A stretch of DNA of 64,000 nt, taken from contig NZ_CP083809.1 of assembly GCF_020149765.1 (NCBI RefSeq), forward strand, positions 1,178,001 to 1,242,000, in the 5' to 3' direction. The notes under the pieces are model-generated. The model was not told where the DNA came from. It made no database searches and saw nothing but the letters and a program-made list of their open reading frames with translations. Made by a program: the position numbers and the translations under genes. Position 1 is the first letter of the stretch, and each line of letters opens with the position of its first letter. Positions 8,149 to 15,806 of the stretch are shown here, in pieces. Origin of the DNA: Pantoea agglomerans. Lineage in GTDB: Bacteria > Pseudomonadota > Gammaproteobacteria > Enterobacterales > Enterobacteriaceae.

Positions 8149-8850
8149 ATGAACACCATTCCTTCTCAAATGCTGAGTGAACTGACCCGGACAGAGCCGT
8201 CTGCCCGTATTGACCTGTGGGAAGCGGATCTGACCGCAACAGGCGGTAAACGTTATTTCTTCTGCAATGAACAGAATGAACTCGGAAAAGCGGTTATCTG
8301 GCAGAAACGTCGCTACCGGCCTTATCCCGTCAGGGTGGAAGAGTGTGGCATGAGCGGTCGGGGCCCGGCTGCGCGGCCGTCGATTGTTGTCTCAAACCTG
8401 TATGGCATCGTGACCGGCCTGGCTGAGGCGCACCAGAGCCTGGTGGGCGGCGTTGTCATACGGCGAACGGTTTGTGCACGGTTTCTGGATGCAGAGAATT
8501 TCAGGCAAGGAAATCCGGACGCCGATCCGCAGCAGGAAGTGGTCAGCCATTATGTTATAGAGCAGCTGGCGGAACTGACATCACTGACGGCCAGATTTAT
8601 TCTGGCCGTGCCGACAGAAACCGAAGGGCTGCTGTGCCCGGGCCGCATTATGCTGTCCGACCTTTGCCCGTGGGAATACCGCTCTGCAGACTGTGGGTAC
8701 ACTGGGCCAGCAATTGCGGACAGCAACGGACAACCCGTGAAGGATGCCGCTCAGGATCACTGTGGCAACTGTGCGGCAGGTTGCCGGCTTCGTCATAACA
8801 CCGGGCGCTTCGGCGGGTTTCTCTCGCTGAATACGTACTCTGCAGAATGA
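8149..8850 (+). CDS. L: Minor tail protein L (tip, Fe-S cluster type)
   Basis: 233 residues from ATG 8149 with GAGG upstream; an in-frame upstream start at 8113 would overlap M and is not preferred. Lambda gpL has 232 residues and carries a [4Fe-4S] cluster in its C-terminal domain bound by four cysteines. Here Cys173, Cys182, Cys205 and Cys212 are at corresponding positions, with an extra Cys208. The protein is part of the tail-tip hub. It overlaps K by four bases. Confidence 0.9.
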   Translation: MNTIPSQMLSELTRTEPSARIDLWEADLTATGGKRYFFCNEQNELGKAVIWQKRRYRPYPVRVEECGMSGRGPAARPSIVVSNLYGIVTGLAEAHQSLVGGVVIRRTVCARFLDAENFRQGNPDADPQQEVVSHYVIEQLAELTSLTARFILAVPTETEGLLCPGRIMLSDLCPWEYRSADCGYTGPAIADSNGQPVKDAAQDHCGNCAAGCRLRHNTGRFGGFLSLNTYSAE

Positions 8851-9206
8851 CTTACGCCTGTAGCGCAGCGACAGTCGGGCGTCTCTCCGAAGATATCTTT
8901 GCCCACGCCCAGGCCTGTCATCCGCAGGAGTGCTGCGGACTGGTCATCCTGACACCGGACGACTGCCAGTATCGGCCATGCATTAACGCTTCCCCTGAGC
9001 CACACCGGCATTTTCTGATCACCCCTGAAGATTACCTGAGTGCCTCTGCCGCCGGCACGATTATCGCGCTGGTTCACAGTCACCCTGATGGACCACCTGA
9101 ACTGAGTCCTGCGGACAAAGCCGCCATGAGGTACAGCGCCTGCAGCTGGTGGCTGGTCTGCGGCGACAGCATTTATCGCTTTGGAGATGAAAATGAGTTC
9201 ACCTGA
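8847..9206 (+). CDS. K: Tail assembly protein K, JAMM domain only
   Basis: 119 residues, whereas lambda-type K proteins are ~200-245 residues with an N-terminal JAB/MPN (JAMM) metallopeptidase and a C-terminal NlpC/P60 hydrolase. The JAMM centre is intact: Glu28 in the ECCGL segment, then His77, His79, Ser87 and Asp90 in HSHPDGPPELSPAD. The chain ends just after the WWLVCGDSIYRF strand, where other K proteins continue into NlpC/P60, and no remnant of that domain is seen before I begins at 9193. Either the peptidoglycan-cleaving function is dispensable or another protein supplies it. Confidence 0.85.
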   Translation: MTYACSAATVGRLSEDIFAHAQACHPQECCGLVILTPDDCQYRPCINASPEPHRHFLITPEDYLSASAAGTIIALVHSHPDGPPELSPADKAAMRYSACSWWLVCGDSIYRFGDENEFT

Positions 9207-9846
9207 ATATTCATCTGAAAGGGCCCGGCCGATTCGGGTGTGTCTGTACGGCAACCTCGCCAGGTCTGGCAGGCGCATTGATCTGCATGTGAGGACTGCG
9301 GCAGAAGCGCTGCATGCGCTGGTGATGCAGTCCGGTGAGTTCAGGCGTCAGTTCAGCGAAGGGCTTTATCAGGTGCGTATTGCCGGCAGCGATCTTGATA
9401 CTGGCAACCTGCATACCCGCCTGCATGAAAAGCTACCGTCCGGCGCAGTTGTCCATCTGGTTCCCCGGCTGCAGGGCGCTTCCCGGCGGGGCCTGCTTCA
9501 GTTGTTTGCCGGTGCCGCGCTCATCGCGGCGTCATTTATTCCGGGTCTGAATGCTTTTGCCTGGACAGTGGGCGCGACAACGCTTTCGCTGAGCGGGGCG
9601 GCTTTTTCGCTGGGGGCCAGCCTGATGCTGGGCGGAGCCGCACAGCTGCTGGCTCCCCGACCTGCGGGCGCAGATGCCAGGGATAACAAAAGCACCTGGT
9701 TTTCAGGCACAGAAAACATGATGGCTCAGGGCGCGCCGGTACCGGTCCTGTATGGAGAAATGCGGGTGGGATCACGCGTAATTTCTCAGGAGATTGCCAC
9801 CCGGGATATGAGCGGAGAGGGAAAAGTGATTGTTATTGGTCATTGA
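9193..9846 (+). CDS. I: Tail assembly protein I
   Basis: 217 residues from ATG 9193, six bases after GGAG (ATG 9187 and TTG 9181 in the same frame are less suitable). It contains RVCLYGNLARSGRRIDLHV, FRRQFSEGLYQVRIAG, a Gly/Ala-rich hydrophobic centre (~100-150), and LYGEMRVGSRVISQEIAT near the end, all typical of lambda gpI (223 residues), which is needed for tail-tip assembly together with J, L and K. In lambda J follows immediately; here a 2.2 kb island separates them. Confidence 0.92.
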   Translation: MSSPEYSSERARPIRVCLYGNLARSGRRIDLHVRTAAEALHALVMQSGEFRRQFSEGLYQVRIAGSDLDTGNLHTRLHEKLPSGAVVHLVPRLQGASRRGLLQLFAGAALIAASFIPGLNAFAWTVGATTLSLSGAAFSLGASLMLGGAAQLLAPRPAGADARDNKSTWFSGTENMMAQGAPVPVLYGEMRVGSRVISQEIATRDMSGEGKVIVIGH

Positions 9847-9875
9847 AGGTCGCGGTCGCGCTAAAACAAGAAAGC

Positions 9876-9901
9876 AAAAAGCCCACTCAGGTGGGCTTTT
9901 T
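9876..9901. terminator. Bidirectional terminator at the left edge of the I-J island
   Basis: GCCCAC-TCAG-GTGGGC stem with A-run upstream and T-run downstream, so it can work on both strands: for tail gene I (+) and for the convergent repressor gene (-), whose stop codon lies in the hairpin loop. Late transcription towards J would need antitermination (lambda Q-like) to pass it. Confidence 0.8.
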
Positions 9902-10222
9902 GTTTACTTTATCCTGTTCTTCTTCAAGTTTTTCCCTGCGATCGATCTCCTGCTTCAAAAGGGGGGCTACCTTCTCAACAAACTCATTCAAAATGGCGCT
10001 GATTGGGTAATTGCTTCGAATGTCAGGACTAGAATTCACAAGATCAATTGTCGCTTGATTGCTTTCAAGTTGCTCATATTCGCTAACCCAATGTTCAATG
10101 GCGGCAACCATCTCAGCATTAGCTGATCGCTTATGTTTGTCGGCCAGCTTTGCCACCTTATCTTTCAATTCCTCAGGTAACCTAAGGTTAACTTGCGGAT
10201 TTTTGTACCTTCTTTCTGACAT
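9887..10222 (-). CDS. Arc/Mnt-like ribbon-helix-helix repressor
   Basis: 111 residues from the ATG at 10222, with AAGGAG just upstream; in-frame upstream codons to 10276 are judged non-coding. The N-terminus MSERRYKNPQVNLRLPEELK, followed by DKVAKLADKHKRSANAEMVAAIEHW, is a classic MetJ/Arc fold: a beta strand that reads the major groove, then two helices. Residues ~60-111 are a charged extension, possibly helical for oligomerisation. It is transcribed against the late tail operon and divergently from the two antirepressor-like genes, with repeated TACC motifs between, an arrangement recalling P22 mnt/arc-ant. The target is inferred to be the divergent promoter. Confidence 0.85.
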   Translation of the reverse strand: MSERRYKNPQVNLRLPEELKDKVAKLADKHKRSANAEMVAAIEHWVSEYEQLESNQATIDLVNSSPDIRSNYPISAILNEFVEKVAPLLKQEIDRREKLEEEQDKVNKKPT

Positions 10223-10265
10223 CTTGACTCCTTCGCCTAAGCGGGCGCTGCGCTCATATAGAAAT

Positions 10266-10321
10266 GGTACGTACATACCTATTGACTAGCAATGCGTACC
10301 AAAATAATATGCATGCATACC
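10266..10321. promoter_or_regulatory. Candidate operator array, TACC half-sites at 21-bp intervals
   Basis: An imperfect 14-base palindrome GGTACGTACATACC at 10266-10279, then GCGTACC (10294-10300) and GCATACC (10315-10321). TACC begins at 10276, 10297 and 10318, exactly 21 bases apart, so the sites face the same side of the helix. The array overlaps the promoter below and lies between the divergent repressor and antirepressor genes. Binding by the ribbon-helix-helix protein is inference. Confidence 0.6.
10282..10310 (+). promoter_or_regulatory. Sigma-70 promoter for the island's + strand genes
   Basis: TTGACT (10282-10287), a 17-base spacer, TAATAT (10305-10310). It is surrounded by and overlaps the TACC operator array, so occupation of the operators would block it. 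Confidence 0.65.
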
Positions 10322-10341
10322 TACTATATATGGATAATGTA

Positions 10342-10422
10342 ATGAAAGTTAAAACGTTGCGCATGCCAGAAGCTTGGAAAAGTGATGGTGGATTTAGCGC
10401 AGAAAGGAGATCGATCCTTTAG
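10342..10422 (+). CDS. Candidate leader peptide/microprotein, 26 residues
   Basis: Begins MKVKTLRMPEAWKSDGG and ends at TAG 10420-10422, starting about 25 bases after the expected transcription start of the island promoter. Only a weak GGA precedes the ATG. It overlaps the next small frame, so one of the two, or both by coupling, may be translated. No family recognised. Confidence 0.3.
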   Translation: MKVKTLRMPEAWKSDGGFSAERRSIL

Positions 10423-10486
10423 TAAGGACGCGGTGCGAGCAATGAAAAAGTATGCAGAACGGCAGGGTGTCAAGTGCCCAGAATGA
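10385..10486 (+). CDS. Candidate microprotein, 33 residues
   Basis: Begins MVDLAQKGDRSFSKDAVRAM, ends at TGA 10484-10486, and is basic with a likely helix. A TGGAAAAG stretch precedes the ATG. It lies in another frame than the 26-residue frame that overlaps it; a frameshifted single gene is a possible alternative. It ends just before a hairpin and 68 bases before the first antirepressor gene. Function unknown. Confidence 0.35.
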   Translation: MVDLAQKGDRSFSKDAVRAMKKYAERQGVKCPE

Positions 10487-10488
10487 CA

Positions 10489-10520
10489 GAAGCCTAACGG
10501 TGGTCAGACCGTCAGGCTTC
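10489..10520 (+). terminator. Hairpin between the microprotein frames and the first antirepressor gene
   Basis: Twelve-base arms GAAGCCTAACGG / CCGTCAGGCTTC with one G-T pair and an eight-base loop. The following bases (ATTTATCG) are not a strong T-run, so it is a weak terminator or attenuator, or an RNA-processing barrier. Confidence 0.5.
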
Positions 10521-10554
10521 ATTTATCGAAAATCCCCAGCAAGGAATTAACGAT

Positions 10555-11190
10555 ATGAACATTGTAGCGAGCTCAGAACTTAACTTCCATGGTATTACCA
10601 TACTACCAATTACTCACCATAGCGGTATCTGGCTGACGTCGGCAGACATCGCCACTGCACTTAAGTATAAAAGCCCCAAATCGATCACCAATCTCTTTAA
10701 CCAGAATGCAGATGAGTTTACTAGCGCGATGACTCAGGTCATTGAATCAGTGACCTCAGGCAATTACCGCAAAAGAGCTCGCGTTTTCTCACTGCGCGGC
10801 GCTCACTTACTGGCCATGTTCGCGCGCACTCCGGTCGCTAAAGAATTTCGCCGCTGGGTGCTGGATATTCTGGAACAGGAGGAAATGAAACAAGTTCCAT
10901 CAAGCCAGTTTACGGATGAGGAACTGCGCACACTCTGCCTGCTCTGGAGTCATTCAGTGAACATGCTGGGAAACATTGCCGATATTGCGCCGTTACTTAG
11001 AGTGGCTGAACACAGACTTGCCGCTGAATTCAGCGCCATGCCGCATCTTTACGTTGAGACCCTCAACAATGCCCGCGCCATGCTCGAACGTGAAACGTTG
11101 CATATTGATATTTCAGGGGAGGCTAACCGCGACTGGCGAATACTGGACAAGCTGAGGTTAGGGAAGTACGCATCATTGTTTGGCGCTTAG
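10555..11190 (+). CDS. Phage antirepressor-like protein, BRO-N domain
   Basis: 211 residues; the ATG follows AAGGA. Residues ~8-108 are a BRO-N/P22_AR_N-type domain ending in the signature FSLRGAHLLAMFARTPVAKE and then FRRWVLDIL. The C-terminal ~100 residues are helical and unlike the KilA-C or P22AR_C domains I know. Proteins with this N-domain include phage antirepressors that inactivate the prophage repressor. It is the first full-size gene behind the TACC-operator promoter and is followed by a second, unrelated antirepressor-like gene. That it is an antirepressor is inferred from the family and from the neighbouring repressor gene. Confidence 0.75.
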   Translation: MNIVASSELNFHGITILPITHHSGIWLTSADIATALKYKSPKSITNLFNQNADEFTSAMTQVIESVTSGNYRKRARVFSLRGAHLLAMFARTPVAKEFRRWVLDILEQEEMKQVPSSQFTDEELRTLCLLWSHSVNMLGNIADIAPLLRVAEHRLAAEFSAMPHLYVETLNNARAMLERETLHIDISGEANRDWRILDKLRLGKYASLFGA

Positions 11191-11198
11191 AACAGCGC

Positions 11199-11226
11199 AA
11201 AAAAAACCGCCAGTTGGCGCTGGCGG
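11199..11226 (-). terminator. Intrinsic terminator acting on the - strand between the two antirepressor genes
   Basis: CCGCCAG-TTGGCG-CTGGCGG hairpin with an eight-base A-run on its left, so the T-run exists only for transcripts moving right to left. It suggests an antisense transcript arriving from the second antirepressor gene; on the + strand it is only a hairpin. Confidence 0.55.
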
Positions 11227-11259
11227 TCTACATCAATTAAAACGACCAGGTATCAATCA

Positions 11260-12003
11260 ATGCTTACAGATAATTTAACAGTGCTCGGATCTGTTGTCAC
11301 GGAGAAAACCATCGATAGTCAGTCCCTGCTGGCAATGGTTAATGAAGCGCGCAAGCAGTGCGGTGAGCCAGAAGTTCGCAATAACAAGTTTATCGAAAAA
11401 GTCGAAGATGAGCTTGAAGGGGAGTTTTACACAAAAAGTGCAAAACCTTCTGGCACTAACGGTGGGCGGCCTTTTGACGTTATAGAGATGACCATCAAGC
11501 AGGCGCTTCGCGTGGCTGCCCGTGAGTCAAAAGCGGTTCGTCGCGCACTGGTCGACAAACTGGAGGCAATGAGTCAGCCGGAGTTTGATCCCATGGCTGC
11601 GCTTAATGATGCCGCGTTTCTTCGTGGCACTTTGCTGTCGTACAGTGAAAAAGTCATCGCGCTTGAGCACCAGCTTGAAGAGATGAAGCCTGATGTTGAG
11701 GCGCTTGACCGCATCGCAAAAGCCCACGGCAGCATGTGCATTACTGACGCTGCTAAGCACCTGCAAGTCCAGCCTAAATCGCTTTTCAAAATGTTGTCTG
11801 AAAACCACTGGATATACCGCCGCACTGGTGGAAAAGCATGGCTGGCGTATCAGGATCGCATCCAGGCTGGCGTGCTGGAGCACAAAGTTATCGTCATAGA
11901 ACGTTCAGACGGCAGTGAAAAAGTCGTTGAGCAGGTTCTTGTTACCGCAAAAGGCCTGGCAAAGCTGTCTAAAATTCTCAGCATGAAAACTGTCGCGGCT
12001 TGA
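11260..12003 (+). CDS. Phage antirepressor-like protein with KilA-C (ANT) domain
   Basis: 247 residues from ATG 11260. Residues ~35-105 (NNKFIEKVEDELEGEFY, then MTIKQALRVAARESKAVRRALV) resemble the N-terminal DNA-binding region of Rha/AntA-type phage regulators; ~115-145 is a short coiled coil; ~148-245 is a KilA-C/ANT domain (AKAHGSMCITDAAKHLQV, then LFKMLSENHWIYRRTGGKAW, then LVTAKGLAKLSKIL). KilA-C is found in P1 Ant and many phage antirepressors. With the BRO-N protein upstream it probably forms one transcription unit under the island's promoter. A strong terminator follows. Confidence 0.82.
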   Translation: MLTDNLTVLGSVVTEKTIDSQSLLAMVNEARKQCGEPEVRNNKFIEKVEDELEGEFYTKSAKPSGTNGGRPFDVIEMTIKQALRVAARESKAVRRALVDKLEAMSQPEFDPMAALNDAAFLRGTLLSYSEKVIALEHQLEEMKPDVEALDRIAKAHGSMCITDAAKHLQVQPKSLFKMLSENHWIYRRTGGKAWLAYQDRIQAGVLEHKVIVIERSDGSEKVVEQVLVTAKGLAKLSKILSMKTVAA

Positions 12004-12030
12004 ACAGCCCGGTTCATCGTCAGAAAACTA

Positions 12031-12051
12031 ACCCGCTTCGGCGGGTTTTTT
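12031..12051 (+). terminator. Terminator at the right edge of the I-J island
   Basis: ACCCGC-TTCG-GCGGGT stem with a stable TTCG loop and a T-run, ten bases before the J ribosome site. It ends the island transcript and insulates J. Confidence 0.85.
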
Positions 12052-12063
12052 ATTGGGGGCATA

Positions 12064-15000
12064 ATGAGCGTCTTGCATCACCATGGTAAAACGCCGCACG
12101 ACAAACCTGACAATCTTCGCTCCTGTCAGGTACTGAGCGTAATGGACGTTATCAGCGAAGGCCCCGTTGCCGGTCTCGTTGACGGCTTAAAAAGCGTGCT
12201 GATTAATGGCACGCCTGTGCTTGGGCCGGACGGACAGGTGAACGTGCAGGGCGTCAGTATGCGCTTTCATGCCGGAACGGCGGATCAGCCACCGCTGAGC
12301 GGATTTGAGGCATCAGCCCGGGAACAGCTGATCAATGCTGACGTAACCGCGCAATATGCCGTCACGCGCACAGTCGATGGAAAGGAAACAGACCGGCTTC
12401 GCCTGACTCTGGGGGTTCGCCAGCTGTTCTCGGTCAACAAAAAAGGCGAAACGCAGGATGCGTCAGTCAACCTGCAAATTCATATCCGGCATCCTGATGG
12501 CTGGAAAACGGAAAAAGACATTACCGTGAAGGGGTGCACGCATGAGCCGTTTGCGTTTTCGGTGATCCTTGAAGACCTGCCGGCTGCGCCCTTTGACGTT
12601 CGCGTAACGCGTATTACGCCTGAAAGTACCGGTAACCGGCTGTTCAATAAGACCTTCTGGTCATCATATACAGAAATCACCGATGTCCGGCAATGCTATC
12701 CCCATACGGCCGTGACGGGCCTGAAAATTGACTCAGAGAAATCGGGCAATCAGCGCGCGGAGCGTAATTACCTGATGCGGGGGCGCCTGGTCAGGGTGCC
12801 GGCAAATTATGACCCGGTGACGCGCCGCTATGCCGGAGAACGCTGGAATGGCGAGTTCAAAGAAGCCTGGACGGACAACCCGGCCTGGTGCCTGTATGAC
12901 CTGCTGATGCACCCACGCTATGGTCTGGGTCAGCGAATGGGTATTGCAGATGCAGACAAGTGGGCACTGTATAACATTGCCCGCTACTGTGATGAAAAGG
13001 TCAGTGATGGCTATGGCGGGCTGGAGCCCCGCATCCGCTGCAACGCGTGGCTGACCCGGCAGCGGAAGACGTTCGATGTCATCGGTGATTTCTGCAGCAT
13101 GATGCGCTGTATGCCCGTATGGAGCGGCCAGCATCTGACGTTTATTCAGGATGCGCCTTCAGATGTTGTCTGGACCTACACCCGTGCCAGCGTGGCCGGC
13201 GGCCAGTTCCATTACAGCTTCAGCGCGCTGAAAGATCGCCATAACGCGGTTGAAGTGCGTTTCATCGATCCACACAATAACTGGCAGCCTTCCGTAGAGC
13301 TGGTGGAAGACCGCGAGGCCATAAAGCGATACGGGCGCAATCTGCTGAAAGTCGATGCGTTTGGCTGTACCAGCCGGGGGCAGGCACACCGGACCGGCTT
13401 ATGGATCATCCAGACCGAACTGCTGGAAACCCAGACCGTCGATTTTTGCGTGGGGGCAGAAGGGCTGCGTCATATCCCTGGTGATATCTTCGAAATTTGC
13501 GACAACGATTATGCCGGGACCGCAACCGGTGGCCGGATCATTGCCGCAGAGCATGAGAAAAAACTACTCAGGCTTGACCGGCCTGTGTTTCTTCCGGATG
13601 AGGGGCGTGCCACGCTGAATCTGATGAGTGAGACCGGGCAGCCTGTGACCGTCAGCGTGACCGGCCATCCTGAACCTGACTGTGTCGAAGTGGACAACAT
13701 GCCTGAAGGCATAATGTCATTCAGCGTCTGGGGACTGAAACTGCCGGGTCTGCGGCGGCGCCTGTTTCGCTGCGTGGCCATTCGTGAAAGCGAAAACGGC
13801 GGCTATGCCGTGACCGCGCTGCAGCACTGCCCGGAGAAGCAGGCGCAGGTGGATGAAGGCAGGCGCTTTTCAGAGCCACCGGCCAGCGAGCATGCGGTCT
13901 TACCACCAGCAGTCAGACACCTTCGTGTCAGCCTCAGCACTTCATCCGGACGCATTCAGGCCCTTGCCCGGTGGGAAATTTTGCGGACATTAAGCAGCGT
14001 GCATTTTGAAATACGGGTCACTCGTGGACATGATGCCACGGGAGAGCTGGTTTTCAGCAACACCGCAGACCGGCCTGAATGTACTTTCATTCTGCCAGAG
14101 ACGGGGGGCTATGCGCTGAGTGTCTGTTCAGTCAATGAGGCCGGGCAGAAAAGCGAACCTGTCTCTGTCAGTATTACGGTTGCTGCACCTGAGCCTCCCG
14201 TATCCGTCGATGCCACACCCGGCTATTTCCAGGTCACGCTGGTGCCGCATCAGTCCGTTTATGATGCCACAGTACGTTATGAATTCTGGTATTCCGGAAC
14301 CCGGCTCGCTGACGCGCAACAGACCGAATCCCAGGCGCAATATCTTGGAGAAGGAAGCTGCTGGATAAAAGACGGCCTCATGCCAGGCAATGTTCACTAC
14401 TTCTATATCCGCAGCGTAAATGCGCTGGGCAAATCTGCTTTCACCGAACAGGCCGCCAGTCCGAGTGATAAAGCAGAAGACTATCTGGCGTTTTATAAGG
14501 GGAAAATCAGCGACACACATCTTGGCCAGAGCTTACTGACAAAAATGGACCAGCTGTCAGAGGGCGCAGCTAAAATCGGGAAAATTGAAAAGAGCTGGAA
14601 AGACACGGAAGGACGACTGAATTCGCAATGGTCAGTCAAATTACAGCAGCTGAAAAATGGTCAGTACTGCATGACTGGCTTTGGCATGGGAATTGAAGAA
14701 AAACCGGGGGGGATGCAGAGTCAGATCCTGATGGCAGCCGATCGCGTAGCTTTTGTGAACCCTGAGAATGGAAACGCCGTGCCCGCACTGGTTATTGAAC
14801 ATGACCAGATCTATTTCCGTGACGCGCTCATCAGGTACCTGCGTGCGGTCAGCATTACCAGTAGTGGCAATCCGCCAGCTTTTGCACTCACGCCTGAGGG
14901 CAAGCTAACGGCAAAAAATGCTGATATCAGCGGCAGACTTCGTGCTACATCGGGTGAGCTTGAGAATGTCACGATCAAAGACAGCTGTACGATTGAAGGT

Positions 15001-15477
15001 GTACTGGATGCCAGACAGATCACCGGTGACATTTTTAATGTTCAGTCAGGCGGGGTGCGGTTGCCCGAAGGCGCTTTCAGCTGGTCCGACAAAGCGGGAG
15101 AACACGTTCTGTTCAGAATTGCTGGCGAGTCATTTGACCGTATTCTGGATACGAATCTGACGCTGGTGGCTCAATGCCAGAATAAACGGCAGCAGTTCAG
15201 GTTAATCGTCCGGCATCATCGCACCAGTGCAATACACACAGATGTTGAGCTCAGTTATGCGGATACTCGTAATAAGGGACATGCCCCGGGTATGAGTTAC
15301 AAAATAAAAGGAATAAGCATGCCGGCAATCGGCCGTTCGCACGTGCATGAGTTGATCGTGATTGTGGTTAACAGTAACCGGTCTGGCCGTGTTTACTGTT
15401 ATATCCCTCCCGGCGAGGCACCAAAATTTACGGCCTATCGCGCTGGCCGATCGTTTGTTACCAGCGGGGAAATATAA
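12064..15477 (+). CDS. J: Host-specificity / central tail fibre protein J
   Basis: 1137 residues (lambda gpJ 1132). The N-terminus GKTPHDKPDNLRSCQVLSVM and DVISEGPVAGLVDG is the conserved gpJ start; ~150-600 is the baseplate-hub part; ~620-800 has fibronectin type III-like segments; ~800-900 is helical; and the C-terminal ~200 residues, beyond the beta-helix-like GRLRATSGELENVTIKD, are the expected receptor-binding part and look unlike lambda. gpJ trimers form the tail tip and bind the outer-membrane receptor. It is the last late gene; no lom, stf or tfa follows. GGGGGC precedes the ATG. Confidence 0.93.
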   Translation: MSVLHHHGKTPHDKPDNLRSCQVLSVMDVISEGPVAGLVDGLKSVLINGTPVLGPDGQVNVQGVSMRFHAGTADQPPLSGFEASAREQLINADVTAQYAVTRTVDGKETDRLRLTLGVRQLFSVNKKGETQDASVNLQIHIRHPDGWKTEKDITVKGCTHEPFAFSVILEDLPAAPFDVRVTRITPESTGNRLFNKTFWSSYTEITDVRQCYPHTAVTGLKIDSEKSGNQRAERNYLMRGRLVRVPANYDPVTRRYAGERWNGEFKEAWTDNPAWCLYDLLMHPRYGLGQRMGIADADKWALYNIARYCDEKVSDGYGGLEPRIRCNAWLTRQRKTFDVIGDFCSMMRCMPVWSGQHLTFIQDAPSDVVWTYTRASVAGGQFHYSFSALKDRHNAVEVRFIDPHNNWQPSVELVEDREAIKRYGRNLLKVDAFGCTSRGQAHRTGLWIIQTELLETQTVDFCVGAEGLRHIPGDIFEICDNDYAGTATGGRIIAAEHEKKLLRLDRPVFLPDEGRATLNLMSETGQPVTVSVTGHPEPDCVEVDNMPEGIMSFSVWGLKLPGLRRRLFRCVAIRESENGGYAVTALQHCPEKQAQVDEGRRFSEPPASEHAVLPPAVRHLRVSLSTSSGRIQALARWEILRTLSSVHFEIRVTRGHDATGELVFSNTADRPECTFILPETGGYALSVCSVNEAGQKSEPVSVSITVAAPEPPVSVDATPGYFQVTLVPHQSVYDATVRYEFWYSGTRLADAQQTESQAQYLGEGSCWIKDGLMPGNVHYFYIRSVNALGKSAFTEQAASPSDKAEDYLAFYKGKISDTHLGQSLLTKMDQLSEGAAKIGKIEKSWKDTEGRLNSQWSVKLQQLKNGQYCMTGFGMGIEEKPGGMQSQILMAADRVAFVNPENGNAVPALVIEHDQIYFRDALIRYLRAVSITSSGNPPAFALTPEGKLTAKNADISGRLRATSGELENVTIKDSCTIEGVLDARQITGDIFNVQSGGVRLPEGAFSWSDKAGEHVLFRIAGESFDRILDTNLTLVAQCQNKRQQFRLIVRHHRTSAIHTDVELSYADTRNKGHAPGMSYKIKGISMPAIGRSHVHELIVIVVNSNRSGRVYCYIPPGEAPKFTAYRAGRSFVTSGEI

Positions 15478-15665
15478 TAAACCGTGCTGAGCGATCACTC
15501 TGAATAGCCGGCCAGGCTCTGCAGCCAGACCCTGGAACAATCAGAAGGGATTGAATACCAGCAAAGCCGGATGCTCTTCACCCGCTGAGTTCACCAGTTC
15601 CCCATAAACCAGCGAGCGTCAGATAGATACCTAGTCAGGCTGGCCGGTAGTCTGTGCGACAAGCC
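15478..15665. other. Spacer between J and the int-side microprotein
   Basis: 188 bases with no convincing coding frame on either strand. J (+) and int/microprotein (-) converge here, but no clear terminator hairpin is visible. Confidence 0.5.
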
Positions 15666-15758
15666 TCAAATCCAGTTCAGATATATGGCTGTACCGATAA
15701 CAAGCGCAACGGATGAAATAACATTGAGTGTAATAGCAGTGCGGGGTGATATGTCCAT
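15666..15758 (-). CDS. Single-pass membrane microprotein, 30 residues
   Basis: Reads MDISPRTAITLNVISSVALV and then IGTAIYLNWI, with one hydrophobic helix over nearly its whole length. A strong AAGGAG lies eight bases before the ATG (complement of 15767-15772). It begins 48 bases after the integrase stop on the same strand, so it can be co-transcribed with int. No family assigned. The ribosome site and uniform hydrophobicity are good signs of translation; function unknown. Confidence 0.6.
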   Translation of the reverse strand: MDISPRTAITLNVISSVALVIGTAIYLNWI

Positions 15759-15806
15759 TTCTGAATCTCCTTCAGTGAAGACTCAAAGGTTAGCACCTGT
15801 GACAAT

